Shown: positions 11,221 to 25,151, counted from the stretch's first letter. The stretch: 64,000 nt of DNA from Drosophila miranda (GCF_003369915.1 NC_046673.1:6990001-7054000); one strand, 5' to 3'. Made by a program: numbers and translations. Notes: generated by a model not told the origin, from the sequence alone.

Positions 11221-12809
11221 TTTAATCCGTTCCCTTGATTCCACGATCTCCCCCTTAGAGCTCCTTTGTTCGAGCGCCGCTTTAGTGGGCGTTTCGACGT
11301 TTCTTATCAAAAAAAAATAAAAGCCCGCTCTGTTTTGGGGCAAGGGGCAAGGGGAAGGGGTAGGGACTGTCCTCCCCGTGCCATCTCGTCGTGCAATTTG
11401 CAATTTGCCGACTAGCAGATACCCTTTTTCCACGGGGCCTGGGGGAGGGGGGGACATCAAACGCAAAGCTTAGCAACAACAAAAAAATTCATTGAGCATT
11501 TTTCGCTTGTCTCTGTCGCTGTCTCTTTCTCTGTCTCTTTCTCTGTTTCTGTGTGGGGCTGCTGCTGCCGCTGCTGCTGAAATTCTTGGCATTAAGTGGC
11601 AACAGCAGCAGACGGCAGCAGAAAACCAGTTTTTGAACAATTTGTACATTTTTTTTTGTTCAGTCATAACGAGAAATATCCAACGCTCTCTCTCTCTCTC
11701 TTTCTCTCTGTCTCTGTCTCTTTCATAGATGTATTTTTTGCACTAAAAATTTGTAGATTTTTCTACAACCGCTCCCCCTCCCCCCCACTAATTGTTAGTG
11801 TATTTTGAGTGCGCTCTAATTGGTTTAAGACCCCCCCCCTCTCCAATAATTAGAATGCAAATATGGTAGCAGCCAGCACCTCCCATATGGAGAATGAAGG
11901 CGTTGCGCGGAGGGAGGGATGGGTGGGGGGGGGACTGGGCACTGTGTGGAATGTGGAACGACAATGAGTACAGGCGGAGCGGAGCGGGGTGGGGGGGAGT
12001 GGGGGCAACGAAACAATCAATAAAACCAAGCAGCAAACACCTTGAGAAGTTTTCATGGAATTTCGCATGGAATTCCTTTTCGAGGGGGGCTCGGAGGGGG
12101 GTTGGATCGGATCTGAATGGATTCTACACCCAAACTGGGGGATAGATTACGGCATATATAGGGAAGCAGGTTCCCATTGCCTTTCTTTGCCTCCCTTTTG
12201 CTCTCCTTCATTCTTTTTCTTTGATTCTCTAACGAGGCAAAAATATTTAAAGTATTTAAAAAGCAAAAGCAAAAACCATGGACAAATGAAAGCCAATTAT
12301 GAGGCTCAAAAGAGGGGGAGACACCGGAACCAAAACCAGAACCAAAAACAAAACCAAAACCAAAACCATGGCAGATGTTTTACGACCTGCCTCAAACTAC
12401 ATCTAGTTCTAGTTCTATTCCATTCTATTATATTTTCCTGCCTGCTTTGTACATCTTTTTTTTTGTTATCTAATCTCTTTTTCTTCCCCTCCCCCTCCTC
12501 CCTCTCTGTTTCTCCTTCCTTTCCTTCTAGAAGAAAATCAATTTTTTTGCTTTACCAAAATAAAAGTACAGTGCAGGGCATAGCTATAAAGCCAAAAAAG
12601 GTCTAGCGGGAAATAAATAAATATAATATATAAATATATATAATAAAAAAATGAATAATAATAATAAAAAAAAAATATTATATTATATATACATATTTGT
12701 TCATATTTTTTTAAATTTTCAATTCAATTTCAAATTTTTAAATTTAAAAGTAGCATTTTATCGTTTTCCATGGGCTCTAAAGATAAATATATACTTGAAT
12801 TATTTATTA

Positions 12810-12980
12810 TTTGTATTATTATTAATTGTTATTATTTATTTATTATTATTATTATTTATTATCATTATTTATTATTATTATTATTTATTATCATTATTTA
12901 TTATTAATATTATTTATTTTTATTATTTATTATTATAATTTATTATCATTATTTATTATTATTTTATTATTTTTATTATG
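12810..12980 (+). repeat. ATT/TTATTA-rich microsatellite
   Basis: About 170 bp composed almost entirely of TTATTA, TTTATT and ATTATC units. No coding meaning. Confidence 0.85.
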
Positions 12981-15900
12981 GGTATACATCTTTAAAATAT
13001 AGAGTAAATCACCCTCCACCCTTGTGGCTTCCAATAATAATATTCTCACATACTAAAGTCTCTAAAAAATTCCACAAATATTCTTTGATGGCAAAACGAG
13101 CCTTGCCTGCAGGTCATAGGTCAGGCAAGAAGCGTTCTAGAAGAAATGTAAACAAAACCAGAAAAGTGTCTAAGAAAATGAGTCTATTTTTCAAGTGGCA
13201 GACACGCAGCGTCAGGGGACATTCCTCCTCCTCCAGCCATCAGCCATCAACCGTCAGGTAGCACTGTACTACAGAACAGGGCAACCCCCTGCGATTGCAG
13301 TGGCCTATACTCGTAATAATAATAGTTTTTGTTTCTGTTTCTGTTTTGTCGGTTGTCATGACAGCCACCTGAAGGTATACACATATAAATATACATATAT
13401 GTATATACCATTCCACGTACAAATATATGTATGTCTGTACATGCATGTAATGACTGGCCCGAACGTACTTATAGCGTCACTTTTTTTCTTTCTACTAGTA
13501 GATACATATCTGTAGATACTATTATTATTATTATTATTGGCAGTGCATTGTGGGCTTTGCTGATTCACTGTCTGGCTCTCTCGTCTCTCTCTGTCTGTGG
13601 CAATCCAGATACCAAATTAGGAGCGAAAAATTCAATTGAATTACGGTTTTGATGTGTGTTTTTGTTTTTGTTTTTGTCTCTCTTTATATCTTCTGGTAAT
13701 TGAAAATAATTTCCACAGCGACACCCACTCGCCACAGAAAAGAAATATTCATTGGGGCAATCGCCCACATTCGCGAAGGAGGAGGTGAAAAAGTCAAGGG
13801 ATAAAGATGGAATTGAGGTATGTTTCTATTTGACTTCCATTTGGCTGCCGCCTCGCACGATTGCACGATTTTTTTTTTTTTGTGGATGCCTGCAGGAGGG
13901 GCGTTTGGAGGGGGGCGGGGGATATACGTTCCATTCTAGAATTACAAAACGTTTTATTGCCACACTAATTGAGTATCTATTTTCGGACACGCGCACGCAC
14001 GTGTGTGGGTGTCTGTCCCGTTCCCCTTTCCATGCCCTATTCCCGGCCCTGCAGGGTATGCCGTGTCTCATCTGGGATTTGTGGGCTCTCGACTGGTATT
14101 ATCAGCATTTTCTGCTTCGATCTGAGGAGATCTAAGACCTGCTACGACCGAAGGGCGCTGTCGTATGACGCGTGACGCGTGTAGCATTAAAGATTCGATA
14201 AATCTAAGCATATAAAAAGGTATTTTTAAAAAGAATAAGCGAAGGAGTAGTATATTTTTCGTATAATCCTAGTTCCTGGCGGGATCTCTAATGGGAATAT
14301 TTCCTGACGGTCCCCCTCGCATCCGTTTAGATCGGAATACCTCTGACGGGGTATATTCTAGTCGTAAGAGTAGGTCGTATAGCATATTCCTGTGGCGTGG
14401 TGTTTGGGTGCGGTGCGGTGCGGTGCGGTGGTGTGTGTGCTCCAGATGGCTTTTGGTTGCGTTTTATGCTTCCGCTTTTGGGATGCAGTCGATGTCTACC
14501 TTTCGGTAGCGCCTAAGGATCCCCGGATACCCGGGCGCCTGCGATTGAAATTAGGGTGGGATTAGGGGGAGGGGTTTGTTGGTGGTGGGACAGCTGCTGT
14601 TTTTGTGGCATGCAACTGCAACAGCAATGCAAACAGCAAATTAATTTGTTCAACTATTGACGTTACGTTTGCCCAAAAAGCGGAAGCATGGAACCCGGAA
14701 ACACGCCCACTCCCCCGCCCCCTCGTTGCAGCCATAATTCGAGAGGGCTTTCCAGGGGGGCAATGGAGCGAGCTCCATTGAAGTGGAACCACGGCTCAAG
14801 TGCACGAGGGTTTCTTCACCTTCAACCTTCAATTATTTCTTGAGCTTATCATCGGATGAATGGAGGCGGAATGGAGGCGGTACCTTGACCTTTACCTCTT
14901 TTACGGTATATGATTATCATTATCTGAAATGTTTTTGTTTTATAACAAATTTTTACTATAAATTCAATTTACTTTTGAAAGATTTTCATTAATTTTCCTC
15001 AATTATCGACTAGATTTTTCGTGTTTCCAAAAAAAAATGTCTTGGAAATTGAGACTTTAAAAACTTTAAAATTAAATTGTATTCTTGTTGTTGTTTCGTT
15101 TCGCCTGTTGACTAGTTTTATTAGTATATATATTAATTTGTTTTTTTTTTTGTTTGTTTGGGGCTTTGAATAAACGGAATTAACAACAAAACAAACAAAG
15201 GCCCAACAATGCAGCGATCTGTGGCGGTCCGTTGTCCAAAGTGGGCGTGGTCCTGATCTCCCAGTCCCAGAGTCCCACAGTGCACAGTCCCAGTTGCATC
15301 TCACGCCCCACTTGGCTCCACATTCTGGTGTGCAACAACGTGACGTTTTTGGGAAATGAGTAAGCGCAAAATAGGCACGGTTTGCAGCATATAACCAGAG
15401 AAGCTTTGGGCCATTACGGGTAGTACATATATGCATGGGGCATGGGGCATGTGGCATGTTGTGTAAACCCCATAAAAGCGTTCAACCGATCGCACATGTC
15501 TGATATATGCCCTCTCGTATGTCCAGTGTTTGCCAAAAGGGTTGGCTCTTGGGTCAACATACCATATAGCCATATAGCCCAGCCCCATGGCCAGTCATCG
15601 TCATAAAGCACGCACTCTCTCTCTCTCTCTCTCCGCATTCGATTCTTTCGTTGAAAGAAAACCTCTGCTAAAAAAGATTTTTATTTCTTTTCTCGTAACA
15701 AAAATCGCAAAAATCTCAAACCCAGAACGTCGCTCACGTTTCGGTGATAAAAAATAATGACAAATATATTTCGTTCTGCCTATTATGCCCTCTAATGAGC
15801 TGGCTTCAGTATCGAGTGCATTGAATTAACGGTTATTAAAGCAGAGCTTTCCAAGCAGTACAGGCAGCGGCAGAGAGAGAGAGAGCGCTCGAGAGAGCTT

Positions 15901-17551
15901 TGTGTAAGGTCAGGCACACAGACACACACACACACACATACCCGCCTGCTGTATATTTCTAGGAGCAAAATCGTGTACAGTAATTCTTGAAATCAAGGGG
16001 AACAATCGGCTGTCATTAATATTAACAAATTATGTACACAAACAATTTGTGGGGCCGCATGCGAGAGTCGTATGTGCGTTGACTCACATTAGCACCTAAA
16101 AAATGAGTCGGATCGTATGTATTTCCTATGTATTTATCCAGGTGTTTCCCTCTAACAAAAACTCAGGCGAAACTTTAATAACAAAAAAAAAAAATGAATC
16201 ATCCGAAAGAGAGTTAGGAGCACGGCAAGACAGGAGAGAGAGAGCGAGGGAGAGGGAGAGCGAGCGCAAGAATGCTGATGAAGGCCATCGGCAAAGGTTG
16301 CCCGATTCCGAAGAGTGCCGAATATGCCGCTCAGGGAGGGAGGGTGGCGGTGGCGCGGCTTTGGCGGCTTTGGTTTTGTTTTTGCTTTTTTTACATTCTT
16401 GTTGCTTGTGGTTTATACCGTGTAATTGTGGCTTGTAAGAGAGTATATCTGTGCCATGGCTTGTGTTCGATTATAAATGCAAAAACTCGATGAATGGGTA
16501 TCCCTTGAGACGTATTCTCGGACTGTGAACGATTTTCGTAGGCGCTGCACGTGCAAGCAAAAAGGCAAAGCGAGAACCGCAACGTTAAACCCCCTCTCTC
16601 TCTCTTTCGCACCCGCATGGGATAGGTGTGCCACGCCTAAGAAAAAAAATTGCGCATTTTGCCGTGTGGCCGCCCCCCTCCCCCATACCCCTGCTGCGCG
16701 CTTAATTAATTAAATAATTTGCGGCGGGGGCGATGATCTCGCCATCTCTCTCTCTTTCTTTCTCTCTCTTTGCATTCCATGTTGTCGCTCTCTTGTCGCG
16801 CTGTCTCTCTTTTGTGCTTACAAAAGACTGAGGCGACAAACTCGGCAAATGGCGGACAGCGACGACGACGCGGCGGTGTTCCAATTGAGCGCGTGTTCGA
16901 CTTGTGGGCACCCACATGCCGCAACAACAACAACAAGAGCTTTGGCCTTGAAATTTCATAGCAAAAAAAAAAACTACAAATAAATGCCCTTTTCCAAGGG
17001 GACATTTCTTGGGAAATTTCTTTGAATCTTGAATCCGCCATGCAATTGGCGAGAGCGAGCAAGGAACGGGTACATCTGTAATTAAACGGTAAACGGAAAC
17101 CAGAGAGAGAGACGCGCTTTCGGTTCGGTTCCGTTCGGTTTCTGATTAGTCAACAAATACATATGTACATATGTGGTCGGTACACCCGGACAAACAATTT
17201 CCATAGTCCACTTTTCTTCTATCTCTTTTGGTGTCTCTTTGCGTGCAACAATTATTTATTGTTTAAAAGTCACCAAAGACTTTCCATTTATTTCATTTCC
17301 TTTGCTCGGCTTCTCTGTTGTAACCATTTTTGGGCTTTTAATTTCACTTCCATGAACAAAAAGCCACAACAAAAACAACAAAAAAAAACAAAACAATTTA
17401 TTTCTATAAAGAAAACAGTTTGAGAAAAAAAGGTTTGTCATAGTTGAGGCTTTTTTTTTTGTATTATATGTACATATGTATATATTTTTATTTATTTTTA
17501 TTGGGGCTTGAGGGGTTCAGAGCCTTTTCAGGGCCTTTTTAGAAAATATTC

Positions 17552-17662
17552 TTAGGCGATTTCCTGCTTCCTGACTTTGCGGTTCTCTGGCGGGCCGTAA
17601 TCCACCTCATAGACGTCGCACACCACCGACAGGCACTCATTTCTCCCTGCCGCTGCCATAAA
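17552..17662 (-). CDS. Coding-like 3' exon, unidentified
   Basis: On the minus strand a good acceptor (ACACGCAG) is followed by 36 codons and TAA. The predicted peptide begins FMAAAGRNECLSVV, continues CDVYEVDYGPPENRK and ends in KVRKQEIA. Codon use (GTC TAT GAG GTG GAT TAC) looks protein-coding, unlike the surrounding AT-rich DNA. It could be the last exon of a gene nested in the bazooka intron or a fragment left by duplication. No upstream exon was recognised. Confidence 0.4.
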   Translation of the reverse strand, partial: FMAAAGRNECLSVVCDVYEVDYGPPENRKVRKQEIA

Positions 17663-18767
17663 CTGCGTGTAATCTCTTTTTAATGTTCCTGTCGCCTGTC
17701 GCCTGGATCATTGATGGAATTTCCTAGAACTGGAAGAGAGGGCCTGCGTCTGCGTTAGTGCTTTCAAAGGGAAGATGATAGGTGGTATAGATGGCATAGA
17801 AAGGCTTGTTTGTTGTGTGATTGTTCTGTACTGTACTGAACTCCTCAGCATCAAGTGTCGTTTAGCATGAAATCGCGATCCCTTTGTTTGTTGCCCCCGT
17901 GCCGGGGCCGGGGCCCGTCTCAACGTTTTGTGCGGATGAAAGGAGGCTTTCATTTAACGCTTTCTACCGAACTACAGTGGGACAAACATTTGCGATGCTC
18001 TCTCCCCCTACCTTTCTTTATCAGTGTTCACTGTACCCCCTCCTCCCTTCTCTGTGTGTGTGTGTGTCATGCCACATCCCCCCACCCTGCGCGCTCGCGT
18101 TCTGGATGTCGTTTCGCCCTTTCAATTCCGCAAACAATAAATTATATTGTTTTGGATACCTGTGGCTGTCACACACACACACACGCACACGCAGGCAGGC
18201 AGGCACGCCCATATGCCCGTCTTCGTCTTCTGCTTCTTCATCTCATTCTTGGATCTGTGCTTTTGTTCTCTCCCACCAACAGCAGCAGCAGCAGCAGCAG
18301 AAAAAAAGGGATCAGCGAGAGAGCGAGAGCGCGCGAGAGAGGAATTCCCAATGCACCGCTTATTGTTTGGGTTTTATCTCTTTGTTTGCTTGACGGGTGC
18401 TGGAGCGAGAGCGAGAGGGAGAGCACAGCACACTTACTCGCTCGATTGATTGATTGATTGATTGAGTGATGCTGCGACTCCAGCCTCAGCCTCCGCCTCA
18501 GCTGTGGCCTGTTCGCCTTGAAAAGCACATCGCAATGCGTTTCCGTCGTATTGTCTTCTCTCTCTCTCTCGCTCTCTCTTCGCTCTCGAGCGATGCTTTT
18601 GCATAACTCAATAATTGGACAGAGGAAAACGAAAACGAAGACGAAGCTTTTGTAATGAACTTTTGTTGACCTGCCGCGGCCTGACCCGCACTCTAACCCC
18701 TCTAGCCCCCCACCCCCCTGGGGACACGGCATTGCGGAAATTCACACACATTAAAACAAAACACAGG

Positions 18768-18787
18768 TTAGGTTAGGTTAGGTTAAG
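18768..18787 (+). repeat. Short interstitial (GGTTA)4 run
   Basis: Four GGTTA units, equivalent to TTAGG, the ancestral arthropod telomere repeat. Four units inside intronic sequence are more likely a chance microsatellite. Confidence 0.5.
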
Positions 18788-19439
18788 GCGGTAGCCGGGA
18801 GGGGGGGATAAGAGCCTCCCGCCCCCAAGCTCACTTGGACCTATAAAAGGTCCGTTGTGTTGCCGCATGGGCATGTGCCCCTTCGCGTTGCCCGAACCGT
18901 GAGAGCATACTACTGCAAAACAAAACACAAAAAAAAGAAATAAAAAAAGAAACAAGAAAATGGCGCTTGCGCAATATCCGATACGATTTTCGTTTATCGT
19001 TTGTCTTTTTATTCGTGATTTTGGGACACCCTAGGAGGAAGGGGTAGATGGGGCAGGCAGTCGTCTGCGTTCCTTCCCCAAAAAGAGTAAAAAATAGTGT
19101 ATTTGCTGTTGGATTAGATACAGATACTCCAGGAATATACGAGTACATACCTCAACAGTGCCCCCGTTTTGTAGATTCAATACCAAAGCGTTGCTCCACT
19201 GAAAGCAGAAAGGTCATACCCCTCAATATTAAAGTAAATTTATTAAAAATACAAGGAATACTGGGCAAATTTTAGCTTTTTAAACCATTTTTTTCCAGGT
19301 GGAGCAAAACATTTTGGAGATGGTTTCAGATTTTTAAATTATTTCACTGAATATATATTTTTATAAAACACTGACATAGAACTAATTTGAAACAAAAAAT
19401 GTAAGCTGTAAAATAAAAACTTTTCTTGATTTTCCTTTA

Positions 19440-19490
19440 AATTCTTGGTGTAGTTCCTGTTGGCTCAAGTCTATGAGCACCACTGTACTA
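19440..19490 (-). mobile_element. Possible Tc1-like terminal repeat remnant
   Basis: The segment reads, on the minus strand, TACAGTGGTGCTCATAGAC followed by TTGAGCCAACAGGAAC. The CAGTG start next to a TA dinucleotide is typical of Tc1/mariner ends. The other end and the transposase were not located. Confidence 0.3.
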
Positions 19491-20340
19491 GTCGATTCCA
19501 CTTAGTAGAAGATGGGAATCAGCAGAGGGGAGGGGAGAGGAGTGGAGTGCCGGGGAGTCGAGTGTGGCACGAGAGCTGTCTCTGGGTCACCTTTTGGTCG
19601 GATTTGTTACGTTGGCGCTAAATGACTTGCCCAAAAAACAACGAAAAGCGAATGACGAATGACGAATGACGAATGAATGAATGAATGAATGAATGAATGG
19701 ACCAAATAGTGCCGAATCATTAGACCAGGACATGATCTAACGTTTTTTTATGTTCTTTTGTTTTCAACTTTATGTGACACCCTTTAAGATTATAGGTATT
19801 CGAGAACCACCCATGAAATTGTTAGGCCAACCATAGACATGCTATGAGGCGATGCAATCGAGGGGCACTGCTGCATGACGCGCCGAACCGAACGCAAACG
19901 TTTATTTATTAATTATTGTGACTATTGTATAAGCCGCTATGAAACAGTATCTGTGATAATATTTTATATTCAATTAAAAAATACAAAAATTAAAAATCCC
20001 TAATTATTTGTTTTTAATAAAGCTTAAACCCTTATAAAAGAAGGGAGATCCTTTTCTACTTCAGAGTCAGTGTCAGGCACACTTCAAGTTTTGCATTCCA
20101 ATTAATTTGAACTCCACTTAATTAATTAATTAATTAATTTTTTATTTTTTTTATATATATGTATTCCTAACGCGAAAGTATTTCTACTTTGTGTTAAGGC
20201 GCTAGTCACATGGAGTTCACATAGTTAGGCTTTTAAATATAATGATTTTCCTACCCTAACCATAACAAAAAATTCCTTTTTAACAGCTTAAATATTTTAT
20301 TATTTTTTTTAAAGCTAAATTAGTAATTTCTAGCTATTAT

Positions 20341-20560
20341 ACAGTGTAACCACCTCTATTTCTGGTCACATATAAAATTCTTTTTGGCTTTTAATACTTT
20401 TAATAGGCGTCTGGCAGGTTTCTATAGGTGTCTCAATATTTGAAAAATTTTCCCTTAATTTTTGCTTAACCAATTTCGTTTCTTGAATCTTCCCACAAGT
20501 TTTCGATTGGATCTAAGATTGGGAGATTGTAATTATTTCTTTTATGGAAAGTTCTGTAAG
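20341..20560 (-). mobile_element. Tc1/mariner remnant: terminal repeat and transposase 3' end
   Basis: At 20341 a TA is followed by CAGTGTAACCACCTCTATTT, a Tc1-type terminus. About 120 bp inside, the minus strand encodes SPNL, then, after a one-base frameshift, DPIENLWEDS ending at a stop. This is the conserved SPDLNPIENLW region near the C-terminus of Tc1 transposases. The rest of the element is missing, so it is a dead fragment. Confidence 0.6.
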
Positions 20561-22279
20561 TCATGTGCCCTCGATATAGAGGGTTACCGAACAGTCGAAG
20601 GAGGTGCTGAATCCCTTTGGGTACTCGAAAGTAGCATGTTTTGGAATATCGTCATACCCCCGACCGATCTGTAACAGATTTCTAGCATGAAGCGCGCTTG
20701 GGGCACCAGGATCTAAGCTAATCTTCTCCGCCAACCCGCACCGCTCCACGATATTAATATTCAGAGCAAGTCGATCCATAAATAAAGCCAGACGGCAGAC
20801 GACAGACGTTCCCTAAAAAATGTCTAGGGAGGGGTTTGGCTTTGGCTTTGGGTTGGGCTCTCCGCCTCCTCCACCCTTAACCTCCCTCTAAACCAGATCC
20901 TCCCTCTGCCGCTTCCCCGCCCTCTCCTCCCACGCTGACACTGGCGATTCCTCTCACGTTTCCTGCGCGGACTGCGTGTCAAATCAGAGTGCCGTGCAGC
21001 AACGGGAGGGAGTTGCAACTCCCATCATTACTTGGGAGCGGGGGGAGGGAGGAGCCCCACCCGCAACACACGACAGCAACAAAAGCAACAGCAAAAACGA
21101 GTCACGAGCCACCGACTTAAGCCGCTTGTAATTGATCGTGTCTTTGACATTAGAAAAACATTTTTTTTCTCTCTCTCTGTGTCGCACACGACCCCCCCAC
21201 CCCTCTCTCTCTCTCTCTTTCTCTCTCTTTTTGCTGCTGCCACAAAAGACGAGACCCCAGACAAGACGCCAACTGGTGCACGGCGGCTCATAAAGCGCAC
21301 GCAGTGGCAGTGGCAGCAACAACAAATCCACTTAAGAGGGGGGTGGGGGGGAGTGGAGGGGTGAGAGGGTGGGGGGGAAGCCACACAAGGGGAGAGATTC
21401 AGCGAGTGTCAAATGAAATGAGACGTGGAAGAAGTCAGATTGTGTGGCATGTGGCGGGAGGGAGGGAGGGAGGAAGAGAATTAAGGGGCAAAAGCAGCAG
21501 GGTAGAGGCAGGGAGGCAGGGAGGAAGGTAGGGTAATGCAACAAGTTGGTGGCAGCGGAGGGCGAGGGGTGTCGTGTGGTGCGGTGTGGTGTGGGGCAAT
21601 GCTCTCAATGCATGCTCTTCCCCCCTTCTGCGTGGCTTTCATTTGAAGTCACAGAAATGTTTTCCAACCAATGGGGACAGGGGAGGAGTGTGCTGAGGGG
21701 GAGGGGGAGGGTAGAGGAGGAGTGGGGGAGGGGGAAAATATTTCAGGGCCCAAGACCCTTCGATTACCAAGGGGAATATATTTTTTATTATTTGTATGCC
21801 TAAATAAATATATAATACATTTGTATATATAGTATAGGCATAAATATGTATTTATATATAATTTATTTGCTATATTTATTTACAGGAATATACTTCTATT
21901 ATCAAATTAAGGGATCTAAGGGGTCGAGCACCTGAATTGAAGGGTAGAAAGACTCTAATACTATTTACAGGGTGACCCATACAAAATTAGCAAAAGATAG
22001 ACAGATAGATAGAGAGAGAGAGAATAAATTGTATGTGTCACAGGGAAAAAATAAAGTTGATAAGATGTCCGGCGGCGAACGCCAATAATCCATCCATGTT
22101 GTCCATCAAAAGAAAGCGATAGAGAAACAGATAGAAATAAAGAGAGGGAGAGACAGAGTTGGGGATAAAGATAAAGACAAAGAGTTTCCTTTCTGAAAAA
22201 CAGGATGTAATATAGCCTAAAACAGTTGGCAAAAGGCGGGGAGATGCCTTTCAACCCAGCCACAGAAAAAGATACACGA

Positions 22280-23271
22280 GGAGGAGGATGCTCCGATGAG
22301 TGCCGAGGCCCTGGCGGAGGCTCTAGCGGTGAGCGAGACCGCCTCGGACTTTATACACGAAGTGGAGCGCTCTCTCTACGGCGACAACAGCAAGGAGAAC
22401 GGCTCCGCCCAGTACTTCAAGGCGGCCGAGAATTATTCGCTGTTTGGCGCCAACTACATGGGCTTGGAGAAGGACAAGAACAAAAAACCGCCGCCGGGCT
22501 TCGACCAAAGCTCCAGTCAGATTGCGGCTGGATCGGCCGGAGTATCCGGCCAAAGCTACTCGGGGGTAAGTGGTGCTCTAGGCTTTCAATGAATTAGGAA
22601 TCGATGATTCGTTGGCTAGAATATGCCCAATATGCCCTCCTTCTTAGCTGTTCTGAGGAAAACCCCAACTCTATCCGTATTTCAGGGACCCTCTTCATCC
22701 GGAATGGGCGGCATGGCAATGTCCCAGCAGCCGCAGCACAAGGCCGCGAATCAGCCAGGACCTGCAGCGCTGCTTCCACAGCAGCAGCAGCATCCGCGTC
22801 ATCCTTCGCCAGCGACAGTGCCCAGGGTCATAGCCGAGGCAGCAGCTCTGGCTGGAGCTGGGGCTGGCATCGACATTGGCCTGCACGCCCATGGACATCT
22901 GCCCAGTGCCACGGAAATGGCCATCGGACACATTTACCAGGAGCTCATGGGCATAAATTTCAATCAGGCCAATATACAGCAGCAGCAGCAGCAACACCAC
23001 CACCAGCAGCAGCAGCAGCACCACCACCAGCAGCAGCAGCAGCACCACCACCAGCAGCAGCAGCAGCACCACCACCAGCAGCAGCAGCAGGCGGCTCTGA
23101 AGCAGCAGCAGCAGGCGGCTCTGAAGCAGCAGGCGGCTCTCCTCTCCTACGGCCAAAAGGCCGTAACAGCAACTGGCATAGTCCCTGACCCACGCGACGT
23201 ATGTTCTCAAAGCGGTGGTTCTTGCGTATCGTGCCCGTTTGCGTTGCCAGGTCCACTTCTGGGACAACTAG
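22280..23271 (+). pseudogene. QH gene copy 3, 5'-truncated
   Basis: The unit begins inside exon 2 at 22280, at a CACG-containing junction with bazooka-intron sequence. Exon 1 and the first third of exon 2 are missing. The remaining exons (22280-22565, 22686-23198, 23251-23271) are open in frame with all splice sites intact. The CAG/CAC tract is about 52 codons. The C-terminus is normal, ending VHFWDN. Without exon 1 there is no native start. In-frame Met codons within exon 2 could in principle start a short product. Confidence 0.8.
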
Positions 23272-23654
23272 AGTACGGCCAGGACATTACACTCCACACC
23301 CACAGATTAGATGACTAGTTTTAAAATATTTTGTTTGTTTGTTTTGTCGAGTTTGTTGTCGTCTCCTCTGGGCTGATGACCGACAGCATAGCAAGGCGTA
23401 CTCTTAAACAGTCTTCAAAGTTATTTAGTTCTACGACACACACATTGCGGTCCGCCTCAGCAGATGGATCCCTGTGCCTGTGCCCAGAATGTCGCGGCTC
23501 CGCGCGTACTGGAGTCCGATTCCACAGGAGGGCGAGGCATGAGTTCAATATCTTCTTGTTGCTGCAGAGCGCCTCCCGGCTGCTGGGTTTTTGCAATGAT
23601 TAAAATGACCTTCATTCCCTGATGACAGACAGTCACTGGAAAACGGTCAAACTG

Positions 23655-24132
23655 GTCAAAAGACCAGTCCAACGCCTTCCTCTTCGAGGAGGACGTGCGG
23701 CAGCTGGCCGTCGGCTGGACCCACAATGCGGCGCTGCTCCGCAACAACGAGATCCTCATGTGGGGCCGCAAGTGCTACGGACAGCTGGGCACGGGCTCGA
23801 TCAGCGAGCAGCAGGCGGTGCCCCAGCCACTGAGCCTCCGACTGCCCGACGGCCAGACGCCTGCTCGCGTGCACATGGGGGCAGAGCACGGCCTGCTGCG
23901 GACTACAGCCGGCGAGATCTACACCTGGGGCTGGAACGAGCACGGAAACTGTGGCAACAACAGTACAGAGAATGTGTAAGAATCTCCCTTCTGCCAGTGG
24001 ATTGGCTTTAAATTCAATTTTCGATCAATTTCCAGATGCAGCCCTACACTCGTGGAAATCCCGGGGCGCGTGAAGTTGGCCGGAGCTGGCTCGGGCTTCT
24101 GTTACGCCATTTCCGAGTCGTCTGTTAATTAA
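23655..24132 (+). pseudogene. RCC1-repeat protein 3' exons, copy B (best-preserved 3' end)
   Basis: Exon 23655-23975 and last exon 24036-24132 join in frame and end with a Gly-rich RCC1 strand (KLAGAGSGFCYAISE). This copy lacks the 25-bp deletion seen at 27092 and in the reverse units, and the extra base of copy A. Its 5' side is cut at the CTGGTCAAAAGACCAG inverted repeat and fused to the converging-gene fragment. The N-terminal propeller blades and the start codon are absent. Confidence 0.75.
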
Positions 24133-25151
24133 TTTTATAATAAATGTTAAAAATGCTTAAAAATACTAAACGGAATATCGAAATTAAGGTATTTGATGTC
24201 GGATCATGAGCAAAATTGTACGAATAATCAAACCCAAGCAGTTGGCGCTCTTTCTTCCATCGATAGTTGAAGAAACATCGATGTATCGATAGTAACAATG
24301 AAGTTTTTCAACCTTCAGTAGCTTTACTTGAACTCCGCGGAATTTTCGTTGCAAATACTATTTGCCATTTTTACAGTGAAAATAAAGTGCTTTGTTTTTC
24401 AAAAACTTAATCTTTTCCACAGAAAAAAGAAGGTAAATATGGTAAATGGTAGATTTTTATATATTTTATTCGAAATGTGCGGCTTGCCAGGCAATTAGTG
24501 GATGAATTTGAGGGCGCTTATGGTTTTTGAAGCCAACAAGTGCAAATGGCGATGGAGAATCATCAAAGTGCAATGAAATATTCGAAATATTTGCGGCACC
24601 GGCCTCTACACACTCGTGTTCCATGATAGATGCCTCAGAGCAGAGAACTATCTCCCTTAAATAATTGGCAGCACAGAAAAAGTCGCCCAAAGTGAGACAT
24701 CGCTTCTTCTGCGCAAAATGCAATGGATTGGATTGATATTTCTTCGATCCGCAGATGTCTCACTTTAAGACTTCTGTGGGCATGTGTATGCCGGCATTTT
24801 TCGTTCACCAATACACAAAAAGATTAACCAGTGCTGCCAATAGTTCATCCACTGATACACACACGCACACACAGCACTCAAGCCTCCACGACCTCTGACT
24901 GGGCAGCACTGTCGTGGTAGGCGTCTGTGTCGGGCAGTAATTCCGAGAAACTTCAGCGTGTATTAGTAGACCACTCCGCATAAATAAAATAAATTTACCA
25001 TAAATCAATTTTTTTTGTGCAACCGATCGCCATAAACAAACGAACAGACGACTGGGAGCCGATTACTTCCATTTCGCTCGAAGCAGTGAAGGTTCTCGTT
25101 CAGCGGTGTTTCTTTCCAATATACATTTTCATTTCTTTCTCGCACAAAAAG

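Larger units (their letters stand above)
8613..22279 (+). other. Presumed bazooka intron 1 and adjoining non-coding DNA
   Basis: Bazooka has a long first intron in flies. This stretch follows a consensus donor and shows no convincing multi-exon gene. It holds GA-rich, CT-rich, CAG and AT-rich low-complexity blocks, three AT-rich tandem-like repeats (10541-11220), an ATT-rich microsatellite (12820-12975), a GAAT microsatellite near 19650-19699, Tc1-like remnants (19440-19490, 20341-20560) and one coding-like exon on the minus strand (17552-17662). It ends abruptly at 22280, where amplicon sequence begins inside QH exon 2. The expected baz exon 2 is therefore not reached. Confidence 0.5.

Noticed and set aside
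11492-11728. Ser/Leu-rich frames over CT/GA microsatellites (also near 16740, 18550, 21150)
   Set aside because: Low-complexity artefacts of dinucleotide repeats.
13752-14135. 127-codon plus-strand frame in the bazooka intron
   Set aside because: Composition is irregular, with no domain and no codon bias. It spans poly-T and G-rich runs.
18766-18787. (TTAGG)n-like run as a telomere remnant
   Set aside because: Only four units, inside intronic DNA. Drosophila telomeres use retrotransposons, not TTAGG.
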